A stretch of 64,000 bases of DNA from Deltaproteobacteria bacterium RBG_13_43_22 (GTDB lineage Bacteria > Desulfobacterota > RBG-13-43-22): assembly GCA_001797675.1 (NCBI GenBank), contig MGQB01000017.1:33214-97213 (forward strand). The letters are read 5' to 3'. The notes under the pieces are model-generated. The model was not told the origin of the DNA and made no database searches. It saw only the letters and a program-made list of their open reading frames with translations. Position numbers and translations under genes: made by a program. How positions within the stretch are numbered: position 1 is the first letter of the stretch; every line of letters begins with the position of its first letter. Shown here in pieces: positions 33,967-43,984 of this stretch.

Positions 33967-35931
33967 ATGATTTCTCTCAGCCACGTCGATAAATTCTACG
34001 GAAAGCAGGATGTCTTGAAGGATGTCTCGCTCTCCATCCATGCCGGAGAACGAATCGCCCTCGTGGGGATCAATGGTGCCGGCAAGACCACCCTTTTCAA
34101 AATCCTCCTGGGGACTATGGAACCGGACAATGGCCTGGTTCACAGAAAGAGAGGGCTCCGTCTCGGCTATCTCCCTCAGGATGTCATCGAGTTGACCGGG
34201 AAGACCGTGCTTCAGCAAGTGATGGAAGTCGACTCGTCGGTCCAACAAATTCTGGCTGAGTTCAAACAAGTCACCCAGAGTCTGGATCATACAAGCGATC
34301 ATGCCCAATTGGAGGTTCTGGCCGGCAGGCAAAGTCATCTGCTGTCGGAGATGGAACGTCTTGGGGCCTACGATTTGGAATTTCGGGCCAAACAGGTCTT
34401 GGCCGGTTTGGGGTTTAAGGAGGAATCTTTTCAAGCCCCGGTGGAAAATTTAAGCGGCGGATGGATCATGCGTGTGGCCCTGGCCCGGCTCCTTTTAAGT
34501 CAACCGGATCTCTTGCTACTGGATGAACCGACCAATCACCTGGACCTGGATTCTTTAATCTGGCTGGAGACTTTCCTACAAAACACTTCCTCCTCCCTGC
34601 TCCTGATTTCTCATGACCGGGCCTTTTTGGATCGGGTCGTGCAAAAGACCTTTGAACTGGAAAAGGGGAGTCTCGCCTCTTTCCCCGGAAATTATAGCCG
34701 GTACCTCTTGGAAAAACAGAAGCGAGTTCAAATCCAGGAAGCCGCCTTAGCCAACCAGCAGGAAAAGATACGTCAGCTTGAAGACTTCATTGCCCGAAAC
34801 CGTTCCCGGAAAGATCGGGCCAGACAGGTCCAATCGCGGATCAAGACCCTTGAGAATTTGGAACGAATCCAGCCCCCCTCAACCGAGCGCAAGATTTCTT
34901 TTCGTTTTCAGGAACCCGAAAGAGCCGGGAAGGCCGTGCTGGAATTAAAGGGTATTTCAAAATCCTATGGTCAAAACCATCTTTATAAGAAATTGGATTT
35001 AATAATTACCCGGGAAGATCGGATTGCCGTCCTGGGGCCGAACGGGGCGGGCAAAAGCACCCTGTTGAAAATCATGACCGGGGCCGTCAAACCCGATTCG
35101 GGCCATCGGCATATCGGTCATAAGGTGAACATCGGTTATTTTGCCCAGCATCAACTGGAGCAGTTGGAAGGGAGCCGCACTGTCTGGCAGGAGGCTGCGA
35201 CCGTTGCCGGAGATCGGACGTACGGGACTTTAAGAAGCTTACTGGCTGCCTTTCTTTTTCGGGAGGAGGATATTGAAAAAAAGGTTTCCGTCCTTTCAGG
35301 AGGGGAAAAGAGCCGTCTGGTCATTCTCAAGATGCTTTTATCCGGCGCCAATTTTCTACTTTTTGATGAACCGACCAACCACCTGGATATCCCCTCCAGA
35401 GAAGTATTGGAGGAGGCCCTGAAATCCTTTACCGGTACGTTGTGTATGATAACCCATGACCGTCATCTGATCAATGCCCTGGCCAACAAGGTACTCTATA
35501 TTCGTGACGAAAAGGCGGAACTTTTTCCGGGAAATTACCAGGATTTTGAAGAGATCTGGAAGGCCCGCCTTTGGGTTGCCGAGCCTTTACCAAAAAACCG
35601 TACGGGAGAAGAGGGGACTCAAACCAATAAATCCGCTGCTCGAAAATCCCCGGAAGAAAAGCGTCAAGAGGCGGAACGGAGAAATGCTCTTTTCCGACGC
35701 CAGGCACCCCTAAAGAAACAAATCATGGAATTGGAGGAACAGCTTTCAAAGGCCTTTGAAGAAAAAAAAAGAATGGAAAAGCTTTTATCCGATCCAGACA
35801 CTTATCAGGATGGTTCAGGGTTCGAGGATTTGATGCAGGCTTATAAGCGGATTCAAAAAGAAGTGGATGCGCTGACGGTTTGTTGGGAAGAGGCAGTACT
35901 TCAAATGGAAACAACAGAAGATCAAAGCTGA
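33967..35931 (+). CDS. ABC-F family ATPase (Uup/YheS-like)
   Basis: The 654-residue protein has two ATPase domains and no membrane segment, as in ABC-F translation factors that act at the ribosomal E site. Domain 1: GINGAGKTTLFK, LSGGWIMRVALARLLL, LLLLDEPTNHLDL. The inter-domain linker has the charged helix RQLEDFIARNRSRKDRARQV. Domain 2: GPNGAGKSTLL, LSGGEKSRLVILKMLL, FLLFDEPTNHLDI. A C-terminal coiled coil (about 560-650) resembles YheS/Uup tails. Whether it is housekeeping or gives antibiotic protection cannot be told. Confidence 0.93.
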   Translation: MISLSHVDKFYGKQDVLKDVSLSIHAGERIALVGINGAGKTTLFKILLGTMEPDNGLVHRKRGLRLGYLPQDVIELTGKTVLQQVMEVDSSVQQILAEFKQVTQSLDHTSDHAQLEVLAGRQSHLLSEMERLGAYDLEFRAKQVLAGLGFKEESFQAPVENLSGGWIMRVALARLLLSQPDLLLLDEPTNHLDLDSLIWLETFLQNTSSSLLLISHDRAFLDRVVQKTFELEKGSLASFPGNYSRYLLEKQKRVQIQEAALANQQEKIRQLEDFIARNRSRKDRARQVQSRIKTLENLERIQPPSTERKISFRFQEPERAGKAVLELKGISKSYGQNHLYKKLDLIITREDRIAVLGPNGAGKSTLLKIMTGAVKPDSGHRHIGHKVNIGYFAQHQLEQLEGSRTVWQEAATVAGDRTYGTLRSLLAAFLFREEDIEKKVSVLSGGEKSRLVILKMLLSGANFLLFDEPTNHLDIPSREVLEEALKSFTGTLCMITHDRHLINALANKVLYIRDEKAELFPGNYQDFEEIWKARLWVAEPLPKNRTGEEGTQTNKSAARKSPEEKRQEAERRNALFRRQAPLKKQIMELEEQLSKAFEEKKRMEKLLSDPDTYQDGSGFEDLMQAYKRIQKEVDALTVCWEEAVLQMETTEDQS

Positions 35932-36033
35932 CGGCTTCGTTTTTTTTCTATTCCTATAAAGTTTAAATGAAAGGCGATGAAAATTAAAAAATAACACCCG
36001 TGAACCCTTGAATCCTTGGACCCTTTTTGGGTG

Positions 36034-37335
36034 CTAACCTTCTGCCTGCTCTATCTTGGGAATTTTCAAGAAGAGGATTAAACCATAGGCGATAAGCATT
36101 GTTATGAAGAATACCGTAAATACCTGCTGATAGGCCTTCAAGGGGTAGGCCGGACCGATTCGGCCTACCGCATCCATCAAATAGCCGGTAAAAGGTTGAA
36201 AGAGGGCCGTAGCCAAAAAGGCGGCTGGGTTCATCAGGCCGACGGCCGTACCGGTTAGCCAGGGAGGAAAGAATTCTTTGAGTATGGTCATGTACAGAGA
36301 AAGCGAACCTCCGCCGAAGAAGCCCATAATAAAAAACAAAGGGATGATAAAGGAGGGGTTCGGTTTCCCGCCGGCGAGGAAAAATACAGACCAACAAGCT
36401 AACGAAGGAAATACCGTTATTAAAAGAATCCCTTTCCGTCCTGTTTTCAACCGGTCGGCCAGGAAACCGATTAAAGGAGAACCGATGATAAACCCGATGG
36501 GCATAATCATCAATAATCCTCCGGCTTGCAGACGGGTGTATCCGTAAATATCTATCAAATAGGGGACTGACCAGAGTCCCTGAAAGGTAAGACCCGGCCC
36601 ACCGGTAAAGAAATAGGAGAGGGTGATAACCCAGAAACCGGAATTCTTAAAAATAATTCCAAAGCGCTTGCCGGGAGATACGCCGTCCGGGATATGGGTG
36701 GCTGGTGTTGAGGGAAGGGGAGTCGTTTCAACGATAGGCGGCCAACCCTTGTCTTCCGGCTTGTCACGAAGGATAATCCAGGCCAGGACCCCGAGAAGTA
36801 TGGAAGCGCCTCCGATGCCGATAAAAGAAAGACGCCAACCGACAAGCAGAACCAGATAAGTCAGGGGCAGGGAGGCGGATAGATTTCCGAGGTTACCCAG
36901 GGACAGGAAAATTCCGGTTATCCCGGCAAATTCCTTTTGTCGGTACCAGCCGGAGAAGATCTTCAAGCCGGGGACAAAAATGCCGCCTACGCCAATACCG
37001 ATCAGTCCCCGGCCTACACCGGCTATGAGCATATTCGGGGCAAGACCGAAAACCAGACAACCCAGGCAGGAAATAAGCGTAAAGATAGTCACCACCCGGC
37101 GTGGCCCGATCGTATCGGACAAAAGGCCGACCGGGGGTTGAACGGCGGCATAAAGATAGAAATAGGCCGAGGCCATCAAGCCCAAGGCTGTGGCATCGGC
37201 CCCGAATTCATTGACCAAATCCTTGGCAATAACCGTGGGTGATATCCGGTGAAGACAGGCCAGGAAATAGATGAGCCCCATGATTCCGAGCATCAACCAG
37301 CGGTAGCGAATGGGATCTTTATAAAAAGAGATCAT
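36034..37335 (-). CDS. Major facilitator superfamily permease
   Basis: The 433-residue protein has 12 predicted helices with MFS signatures between helices 2 and 3 (PPVGLLSDTIGPRRVV) and 8 and 9 (SPLIGFLADRLKTGRKG). It resembles the anion/sugar-phosphate or oxalate branch, but the substrate is unknown. No strong ribosome site precedes the ATG. Its neighbours are unrelated, so context does not help. Confidence 0.88.
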   Translation of the reverse strand: MISFYKDPIRYRWLMLGIMGLIYFLACLHRISPTVIAKDLVNEFGADATALGLMASAYFYLYAAVQPPVGLLSDTIGPRRVVTIFTLISCLGCLVFGLAPNMLIAGVGRGLIGIGVGGIFVPGLKIFSGWYRQKEFAGITGIFLSLGNLGNLSASLPLTYLVLLVGWRLSFIGIGGASILLGVLAWIILRDKPEDKGWPPIVETTPLPSTPATHIPDGVSPGKRFGIIFKNSGFWVITLSYFFTGGPGLTFQGLWSVPYLIDIYGYTRLQAGGLLMIMPIGFIIGSPLIGFLADRLKTGRKGILLITVFPSLACWSVFFLAGGKPNPSFIIPLFFIMGFFGGGSLSLYMTILKEFFPPWLTGTAVGLMNPAAFLATALFQPFTGYLMDAVGRIGPAYPLKAYQQVFTVFFITMLIAYGLILFLKIPKIEQAEG

Positions 37336-37380
37336 ATAAATCTAACTTAGCCCTCATGCCCCTTGGGGACGCTACGAAAC

Positions 37381-37481
37381 ATGAAAAAAGGATTCCAGGG
37401 AGCAAGGGGTCAAGGACCGTGTGTCGGAGTGAAAGGCGTGGAAGTTAAAGCCCTTGAACCCTCGAATCCTATTTTCGAACT
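37381..37481. repeat. Dispersed repeat, GTGAAAGGC family (copy 2)
   Basis: AAGGATTCCAGGGAGCAAGG, GGAGTGAAAGGCGTGGAAG and CTATTTTCGAACTA match the copy at 11173-11259. The repeat ends at the stop codon of the malY gene, whose TAG lies in it. Confidence 0.65.
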
Positions 37482-38676
37482 AAAGGCTTTTTACTGCCGT
37501 TTCAATTCTCGTTAAAGCCTCTTTTAAGAGATTACGGGGACAGGCGATGTTCATTCTCTGGAAGCCACGGCCGGCTTTTCCGAAGAGGAACCCGTCATCC
37601 AGGCCCACCTTGGCCTTTTCCCGCATAAAACGTCTCAACTCTAAATCGTCCATACCCAGATCATTGAAATCCAGCCAAATCAGGTAGGTCCCCTGGGGCG
37701 GGATTACTTTTATTCTGGGAATTTTACTGGTAAAGTAATCCAGCAAATAATCGAGGTTCCCTTGCAGATACTCGAGGACTTGATCCAACCACTCATCTCC
37801 GAATCGGTAGGCCGCTTCCAAAGCGGTATAACCAAAAATATTCGGTCCCGGTAAAATACCTGTCCTGGCGCCGGCAAAATTGCGGCGGAGGTTCTTGTTG
37901 GGGATAATAATGGTCGATGCTTCCAAACCGGCCAGACTGAAGGTCTTGCTGGGCGCCATACAGACGATGCAATTCTGTTCAAACTCCTCGGAGATCGAGG
38001 CAAAGGGGGTGTGTCGAAACCCTTTAAAGAGGATCTCGCAATGAATTTCATCGGAAATCACGGTGACGCCGTGCCGAATGACCATCTCTCCCATCCGGAT
38101 CAACTCTTCCCGGTCCCAAAGCCGTCCTACCGGATTATGGGGATTGCAGAGAATCATGGCCTTGATCCGCCTGGGTATGGGAACCATCCCCATCCGAGGC
38201 CCTAACAGGTTCTCAAGATCCTCCAGGTCCATTTCATAACGATCCTGTATCCGTTTAAGTCCGTTATTGACTATTTGACACCCTCCTGAGGTGACGGCCG
38301 GGAAAAACGGATAATAGACCGGTTCCTGAATAATGACCTCATCACCGGGATGGGTTAGCGACCTGACGGCGATATTCAGGGCAGGCACCACCCCGGGGGT
38401 AAATACAATCCATTCCGGTTTGATCTTCCACTGGAATTTCCTGTTCATGCGTTCCACGATCGCTTCATGGATACTGGGTCCCGGTTGGGTATAGCCGTAG
38501 TAGGGGTGCTCCGCTCTCTTTTTAAGGGCGTCCACGATAGGCTGGGCCGCCGGAAAATCCATATCGGCCACCCACATGGGAATCACATCATTCTGTCCGA
38601 AGATCGATTGAACAGAATCCCATTTAACACTATTGGTATTTCGTCTGTCGCACACCCTATCGAAATCGTATTTCAC
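37480..38676 (-). CDS. MalY/PatB-type aminotransferase class I/II (C-S lyase)
   Basis: The 398-residue PLP enzyme has IPMWVADMDFP and the YGYTQPG segment typical of MalY/PatB cystathionine beta-lyases, GDEVIIQEPVYYPFF, LCNPHNPVGRLW and the PLP lysine in APSKTFSLAGLEAS. It probably cleaves C-S bonds of cystathionine or cysteine conjugates. I choose GTG 38676 (GTG AAA TAC) because GAAGGG precedes it and homologues begin with YDFDxxxDRRNTNS. The longer reading to 38745 translates a dispersed repeat (SELRTLNSEL). Confidence 0.92.
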   Translation of the reverse strand: MKYDFDRVCDRRNTNSVKWDSVQSIFGQNDVIPMWVADMDFPAAQPIVDALKKRAEHPYYGYTQPGPSIHEAIVERMNRKFQWKIKPEWIVFTPGVVPALNIAVRSLTHPGDEVIIQEPVYYPFFPAVTSGGCQIVNNGLKRIQDRYEMDLEDLENLLGPRMGMVPIPRRIKAMILCNPHNPVGRLWDREELIRMGEMVIRHGVTVISDEIHCEILFKGFRHTPFASISEEFEQNCIVCMAPSKTFSLAGLEASTIIIPNKNLRRNFAGARTGILPGPNIFGYTALEAAYRFGDEWLDQVLEYLQGNLDYLLDYFTSKIPRIKVIPPQGTYLIWLDFNDLGMDDLELRRFMREKAKVGLDDGFLFGKAGRGFQRMNIACPRNLLKEALTRIETAVKSL

Positions 38677-38694
38677 AAGTATCCCTTCACATTG

Positions 38695-38910
38695 AATAAA
38701 AAAATAAAGTTCGGAGTTAAGAGTTCGGAGTTCGGAGAACTCCAAATTTTCATCCTTGGTGATGCCCGTTCCAAGCGGGCAAGGGGATTCAGCACGATAA
38801 CAGGGTTCAAGGATTCAGCCGCTCAACTTTGTTGAGCTAAAGAAAAGGTTCCACTCTGGGAACCGCGTAGTTTTCACTTCCACGCCTTTCACTTGATCCC
38901 TTAAAATTCA
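38695..38910. repeat. Composite of dispersed repeats upstream of malY
   Basis: GAGTTAAGAGTTCGGAGTTC followed by GAACTCC forms one repeat at 38703-38745. From 38760 to 38910 another block contains CTTCCACGCCTTTCACTTGA, the reverse complement of the GTGAAAGGC family core. The gap has no gene. Confidence 0.55.
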
Positions 38911-38968
38911 TTTTTATTCCTCGCCGTTTCCAACAGTAGGAGGATGATTTTGTTCAAAGATATCATGG

Positions 38969-40405
38969 TCACCCTTCATTTACAACAGCAAGATAGGCCT
39001 GATACCCGTAGAGGTTATGGAGCACCCGGGCGGCGATCTCAAAGGAAGAACAAGTGGGGATATGTTTTTGATGAAACCATTCGGCCACCTCTTCATTGAA
39101 GACATCCATGGCAATCTCTCCCATATGCTCCTGGGCCACCAGCAGGGGTTTTTTCAGCTCTTCCTTTCCCTTGATAACCTTCTGCAGGTATTTAATCACG
39201 CCCGATCTGCCCAACTCTCTAAACATCCAGGTAAACTCCAGATTATAGATAAGGGCGTCGATATTGGGATCATCGCGCAATATCCTGGCCAGACGTATAA
39301 ACTGATCCCCTTCTTCAAAAAAGGCATCCAGCGGATTTTTGACACTGTTTCCCTGGAGTGGAATCATCTCACCCAGAGCCCGAATGCTTTTTTCGGTTAA
39401 AAGGGGGACCTTCAGCCCTTCCTTTTCGGCCATATCGGTCATGGTTACCGAACCCCCGCCGGCGCCGCCCAGGATAGCCACATTCGCCCCCTTGGGTAAA
39501 GGACACATCCGAAGGGCCGCGAAGGTGCTTAAGGCCTCCTGCATGGAATGGACGGAGATGATGCCGGCCTGACTGCACATGGCCTCCCAGATCTGCTGGG
39601 AGCCGGCAATGGCGGCGGTATGGGACAGGGTCGCCCTGGAACCGCCCTCGGTCTGGCCGCCTTTCCAGATGATAACCGGTTTTTTCGGGGTGATTCGCGA
39701 GGCTGCTTCGAAAAAGGCTCGGCCGTCTCTGAGACCTTCCAGATAGGCCCCGATCATATCGATCCGGGAATCCTGGGCAAAGTACTCCAGAAATTCATAA
39801 GCTTTTACCCCCCGGGCATTTCCGAAACTGATGACTTTGTTGAAGTAAATATCCCTTTGGGGACCCTGTAGGATGAAATGACTGGCCAGTTGTCCACTTT
39901 GCGAAAAAAAACCTACATTCCCCGATTTGGTCGGAAATTGATCATTCCAGGCAATACCACCCTCGGGGCAATAAACCCCCATGCAGTTGGGACCAATGAT
40001 CCTGACGCCGCCTTTTTCTGCGATTTCGACAATCCGATTCTCGACCTTGGCATCTTCCTCCCGGCCGGTCTCGGCAAAGCCGGCAGTGAGCAGATGGACG
40101 AATTTCACCCCCTTGGCCACACAATCTTCCATGACCTGGAGGGCTGCTTGAGTTGGAATAGTGAAGACGGCCAGGTCTATTTCCCCCGGGATGTCGCTAA
40201 TTCTGGCATAGACTTTATAGCCCAGAATATTTTTAGCCGTAGGGTGAACCGGGTAGATACCTCCCTGAAAATCCTGACTAAAGGCACCGGATATATAAGA
40301 GTTTCCTGAGTTCCATCGTTTTCCTTTTTTGGGTGAAGCCCCGACAAAGGCGATGTGACGCGGATAGAACAGTCTATCCAATTCATGATTATAATTTTCA
40401 GACAT
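38969..40405 (-). CDS. ADP-forming acyl-CoA synthetase, alpha-type subunit
   Basis: The 478-residue protein has a CoA-binding Rossmann domain (RLFYPRHIAFVGASPKKGKR), a first flavodoxin-like domain with LLTAGFAETGR and IGPNCMGVY, and a second with the phosphorylated-His loop SHTAAIAGS. This is the alpha part of NDP-forming acetyl/acyl-CoA synthetases, which make ATP from acyl-CoA. The ATP-grasp beta domain is missing and no separate beta gene is next to it, so it may pair with a distant subunit or act differently. AGGAGGATACGG-like sequence precedes ATG 40405. Confidence 0.88.
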   Translation of the reverse strand: MSENYNHELDRLFYPRHIAFVGASPKKGKRWNSGNSYISGAFSQDFQGGIYPVHPTAKNILGYKVYARISDIPGEIDLAVFTIPTQAALQVMEDCVAKGVKFVHLLTAGFAETGREEDAKVENRIVEIAEKGGVRIIGPNCMGVYCPEGGIAWNDQFPTKSGNVGFFSQSGQLASHFILQGPQRDIYFNKVISFGNARGVKAYEFLEYFAQDSRIDMIGAYLEGLRDGRAFFEAASRITPKKPVIIWKGGQTEGGSRATLSHTAAIAGSQQIWEAMCSQAGIISVHSMQEALSTFAALRMCPLPKGANVAILGGAGGGSVTMTDMAEKEGLKVPLLTEKSIRALGEMIPLQGNSVKNPLDAFFEEGDQFIRLARILRDDPNIDALIYNLEFTWMFRELGRSGVIKYLQKVIKGKEELKKPLLVAQEHMGEIAMDVFNEEVAEWFHQKHIPTCSSFEIAARVLHNLYGYQAYLAVVNEG

Positions 40406-40548
40406 CCGTATCCTCCAAAAACAGAGATATGAGAATCCACTTTAAATATGGACTCCTGATGAGACCAATTATTTTTTATTGTTCCCCAGGGATTATCGAA
40501 TTGAATTGAATTTAATTGAATTGATATGAGTTTCCTTGTGGATGAAAA

Positions 40549-40577
40549 AGTATAAAATAAGCCTCAAGAGAGGTCAA
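40549..40577 (-). promoter_or_regulatory. Candidate promoter for the acyl-CoA synthetase gene
   Basis: On the minus strand TTGACC (40577-40572) and TATACT (40554-40549) are 17 bases apart, about 145 bases before the gene. A short run of AATTG repeats (40498-40525) lies downstream of it in the leader. Confidence 0.5.
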
Positions 40578-40648
40578 GAGAAAAAGAGAAGAAAAAAACA
40601 GGGGAGGGTTTTTGAGCAATGCGCTAAAGATTTTAACTGACTTCTTTA

Positions 40649-42571
40649 TTAAAAAACCACCTTTCCGGTCAAGGAAAGGTCATAGCCGCCAAGGGCCTTT
40701 ACAGCTTCCTGAAAATCAGCCGATCGGATTACCGATAATAAGGCCTTGATCTTTTCCTCTTCCCAATATTTTTCGGGAATGACCAGATCGTATTCCTCCT
40801 GAACCACCGGGATAAAATTCAGGTCCAGGGCCCGGGCCGCGGCGTAAATCCCCAGACCCACGTCGGCCCGGCCGCTTAAAACCGCTACGGCCACGGCCAT
40901 ATGAGTAAACTCTTCTTCCTCGTATCCGTGGATCAATGCGGAATCAAGGCCCAATTCCTTCAAACGGAAATCTAACAGAATGCGGGTCCCGGACCCGGCC
41001 TGACGATTGATAAAGGTCAGATCCTTTCGAACCAGATCTTCCAGGCCGGTAATTTTCTTAGGGTTTCCTTTGGCCAGGATCAGCCCCTGCTGACGCAACA
41101 CCAGGTTGACACCTTTGACCGGCACTTCCGGAATCAATCGCCGGATATAGGTAATATTGTATCCGCCGGTTTCCGGATCAAGGAGATGGGACCCGGCCAG
41201 ATGGGCGATTCCCCGCTTGAGGGCCATCAAGCCGCCGGTACTGCCTACATTGCTGGAAGTCAAACGGAACTCGGAATAATGTTTAGTCAAAAAATTTCCC
41301 AACAGGTCGAGCGTATTATCATGACTGCCGACAATGACCACGGTGCGGGACAAAACCGATTCCTCGCCTAGGAGTTCGGCTTGAACCGGTTCTTCCATAT
41401 TGATGCCTTCCGAATTTATTGGGATGCGGATAATCCCATCGGCCTTGGTTAAGGAGGTGATGGTCCCGGCACCTCTTGGCAAAGGGTTGGCAATGATCTT
41501 TTCCCCTACCCGGCCCAGGTTGACCCGTAGGAATTCCTCCTGGCCCAGTTTGGAAGGGAAAGAACGGGCCGGAAAGACCGGGACCTTTTTCCTGTCCGGC
41601 GCCAGAATCCCCTGCATTTTATAAAGCACCGGTCGGGCGAATTGTTCAAAGGAGATGGTGGCCGAAACCGGATAACCGGGATTTCCGATTACCGGCTTGC
41701 CCTGAATGATTCCCAGGATGGTGGGTTTTCCGGGCATGATGGTCACCCCATGGACCAGGACTTCTCCAAGACTCTCCATGGCCGACAGGCTGTAATCCTC
41801 ACTGCCGGAGGAGGAACCGGCGTTGATGATGACCATCTGACCATCGGAGGCCACTGCTTTGGTCAGGGCCTCCCGGATCAATTCTTTCTTGTCCCGAATG
41901 ATGGGCCAGCGAACCGGCTCTCCCCCGCATTCATGCACCAACCCAGAAAGGATCAGGGTGTTGTATTCAGGGACCTTGCCGGGGGGTAAGGTATTAATGG
42001 CTGACCCTTCCCAATCTATCAGCTCCGATCCGGTGGGGATCAGGACCACCCTGGGTCTTTGGATCACCGGAATTTGAAAAATGCCCCCGGCGATCAAGGC
42101 CCCCAAATCATAGGCGGTGATGCGGTGCCCCTGGGGCAGAAGAAGTTCGGTGGCCACCAGGTCCTCCCCCATCTTGCGCACATACTGCCAGGGAAAGGCG
42201 GCCGCCTCAATTTCCGCCAGATCCTCTTCGATCATATTCACCTGTTCGACCATGATGACGGCATTGGTTCCTTCGGGCATGGGCTGGCCGGTATTGATCC
42301 AAAAGGCCTTTTTCCCGATCCGGAATTGTTTCGGTTGATCAACCGTGGTCCCGAAGGTGTCTTCGGCTAAAAGGGCGATGCCGTCCATGGCCGCCGCATG
42401 AAAATTCGGTGAAGAAAACCGGGCAAAGACCGGTTCAGCCAGAATTCGTCCCAGACCATCGGATGTGGAGATCCGTTCCCCGGTTAACATCCGTTCATAG
42501 TCCAGACAATTTAAAAAGATTTCCCGGGCTTCCTGCAAGGGTTTCATCTGAAGATATATTTTTCGTTTCAT
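40649..42571 (-). CDS. MoeA fused to a periplasmic-binding-protein-like domain
   Basis: The 640-residue protein combines a full MoeA (residues about 5-405) with a C-terminal PBP-like domain (about 410-635). MoeA inserts molybdenum or tungsten into adenylylated molybdopterin; seen here are AAMDGIALLAEDTFG, the MoeA core INAGSSSGSEDYS, MPGKPTILGIIQGKP and GNPGYPVSA. The tail contains IVGSHDNTLDLLG, RQAGSGTRILLDF and GRADVGLGIYAAA, the fold also found in LysR-linked and tungstate-binding domains, which may sense or hold an oxyanion. Such fusions are known in anaerobes and archaea. A stand-alone MoeA follows upstream, so the two may serve different metals or steps. Confidence 0.92.
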   Translation of the reverse strand: MKRKIYLQMKPLQEAREIFLNCLDYERMLTGERISTSDGLGRILAEPVFARFSSPNFHAAAMDGIALLAEDTFGTTVDQPKQFRIGKKAFWINTGQPMPEGTNAVIMVEQVNMIEEDLAEIEAAAFPWQYVRKMGEDLVATELLLPQGHRITAYDLGALIAGGIFQIPVIQRPRVVLIPTGSELIDWEGSAINTLPPGKVPEYNTLILSGLVHECGGEPVRWPIIRDKKELIREALTKAVASDGQMVIINAGSSSGSEDYSLSAMESLGEVLVHGVTIMPGKPTILGIIQGKPVIGNPGYPVSATISFEQFARPVLYKMQGILAPDRKKVPVFPARSFPSKLGQEEFLRVNLGRVGEKIIANPLPRGAGTITSLTKADGIIRIPINSEGINMEEPVQAELLGEESVLSRTVVIVGSHDNTLDLLGNFLTKHYSEFRLTSSNVGSTGGLMALKRGIAHLAGSHLLDPETGGYNITYIRRLIPEVPVKGVNLVLRQQGLILAKGNPKKITGLEDLVRKDLTFINRQAGSGTRILLDFRLKELGLDSALIHGYEEEEFTHMAVAVAVLSGRADVGLGIYAAARALDLNFIPVVQEEYDLVIPEKYWEEEKIKALLSVIRSADFQEAVKALGGYDLSLTGKVVF

Positions 42572-42587
42572 ACTTATTTCTCTAATA

Positions 42588-42750
42588 TAAGGATTCAGGG
42601 GTTCAACGGGTCAAGGACCGCGTGGCGGAGTGAAAGGCATGGTAAGTAACACCTTTGCACTCTTCTCTTTAAACCCTCAAACCCCTTTGAGGCACCACGA
42701 AACCAAAAAATTTTTTATTCCGAAATCCGAAATCCAAAATTAAAAATCAT
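42588..42750. repeat. Dispersed repeats between the two moeA genes
   Basis: AAGGATTCAGGGGTTCAACG with GGAGTGAAAGGCATGGTAAG is a third copy of the GTGAAAGGC family. It is followed by GAAATCCGAAATCCAAAATT, a short piece of the repeat at 33799-33966. Confidence 0.6.
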
Positions 42751-42751
42751 A

Positions 42752-43978
42752 TTAAAACAGCATGACTTCCACCCATTCCCCCTTCTCCAACCCTTCACAG
42801 TTTTGATCGATTCGTATCAATCCGTCGGCCCGGACCATGGTCGAAATAAGCCCGGATTTACCCAGAATAGGCATTGCCTCCCATCCTTGCTTTCCCTTTT
42901 GAAGAGAGACCCGAATATAATCCTCCCTTCCTTGAGCTGAAGCAATATTCCGGTTCAAGCGGGCTTGAATTCCCAGGAGTGATCTGTCAATCTTTTCCCC
43001 CTCCAATTGTTTCAGACTGGGTTTAACGAAAAGGGTAAAGACAATCATGGCCGAAACTACATGACCCGGCAACCCCCAGAGGATCTTATTCCCGATCCGG
43101 GCCAGGATGGTCGGCTTTCCGGGACTGATGGAAATACCGTGAGCCAGAACTTCTGACCCCGAAAAACTGTGAATGACCTCCAGAGTATAATCCCTGGCAC
43201 CCACAGAACTACCACCAGAAATCAGGACCATATCGTTCTGATCCAATCCTTTTTGGCATAAACTTTTTAACTCATCAAACCGGTCTTTGGTCCGTCCCAA
43301 AAATTCCGGGATGGCACCGGCCTGAATGGTCAGGGCCTGTAAGGTCATGGAATTCATATCCCGAATAAAACCGGGGGGAGGTTGGTTCTCTACCGGAACA
43401 ATTTCATCACCAGTGGAAATGATCGCCGCTTTGGGGTGACAATAGACCGGCAGATTAATAATGCCCAGCCCGGCCAGAATCCCCAGGTCCTGCGGACGAA
43501 GCCTCTGGCCGGCCATTAAAACCGGCTGGGCTTTTTTTATGTCCTCCCCCACTTGAATGACATGGTCCAGAGGGGAAACCGGTTTAAATATTTCAATCGT
43601 TTTCGAATCAAGCTGCTGGGAATGCTCGATCATGGCCACGGCATCCGTTCCCGGAGGCAGCATCCCACCGGTGGCAATCCGGAAACAATGCCCTGGTTCG
43701 ATTGGTACTCTTGCCTCCTGACCCATACCGATCTCGCCGGCCAGAGTCAGCAAGGCCGGAACGGCCTCCGAGGCCCCGAAGGTATCCTTGGCCCGCACAG
43801 CAAAGCCATCCATGGTAGCCCTGGGGAAATGAGGGAGGTCTTCTGGGGATAAAATATCTTTACCTAAAACCCGGTCCAACCCGTCTTTTACACCGATATT
43901 TTCCTCGGTCAAACGAGGCAACGTTTTAATAATATTATGAATTTCTTCTGATGTTTTGACCTGAAAAAATGGCTTCAT
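42752..43978 (-). CDS. moeA: Molybdopterin molybdenumtransferase MoeA
   Basis: The 408-residue protein is a single-domain-set MoeA. Landmarks are RATMDGFAVRAKDTFGAS near residue 55, GGMLPPGTDAVAMIE, PQDLGILAGLG, the catalytic-site loop LISGGSSVGARDYT, ISISPGKPTILAR and LWGLPGHVVSA. It catalyses the last metal-insertion step of Moco synthesis. It runs in the same direction as the fused MoeA gene and is divergent from moaA. Confidence 0.95.
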   Translation of the reverse strand: MKPFFQVKTSEEIHNIIKTLPRLTEENIGVKDGLDRVLGKDILSPEDLPHFPRATMDGFAVRAKDTFGASEAVPALLTLAGEIGMGQEARVPIEPGHCFRIATGGMLPPGTDAVAMIEHSQQLDSKTIEIFKPVSPLDHVIQVGEDIKKAQPVLMAGQRLRPQDLGILAGLGIINLPVYCHPKAAIISTGDEIVPVENQPPPGFIRDMNSMTLQALTIQAGAIPEFLGRTKDRFDELKSLCQKGLDQNDMVLISGGSSVGARDYTLEVIHSFSGSEVLAHGISISPGKPTILARIGNKILWGLPGHVVSAMIVFTLFVKPSLKQLEGEKIDRSLLGIQARLNRNIASAQGREDYIRVSLQKGKQGWEAMPILGKSGLISTMVRADGLIRIDQNCEGLEKGEWVEVMLF

Positions 43979-43984
43979 ATCTGT

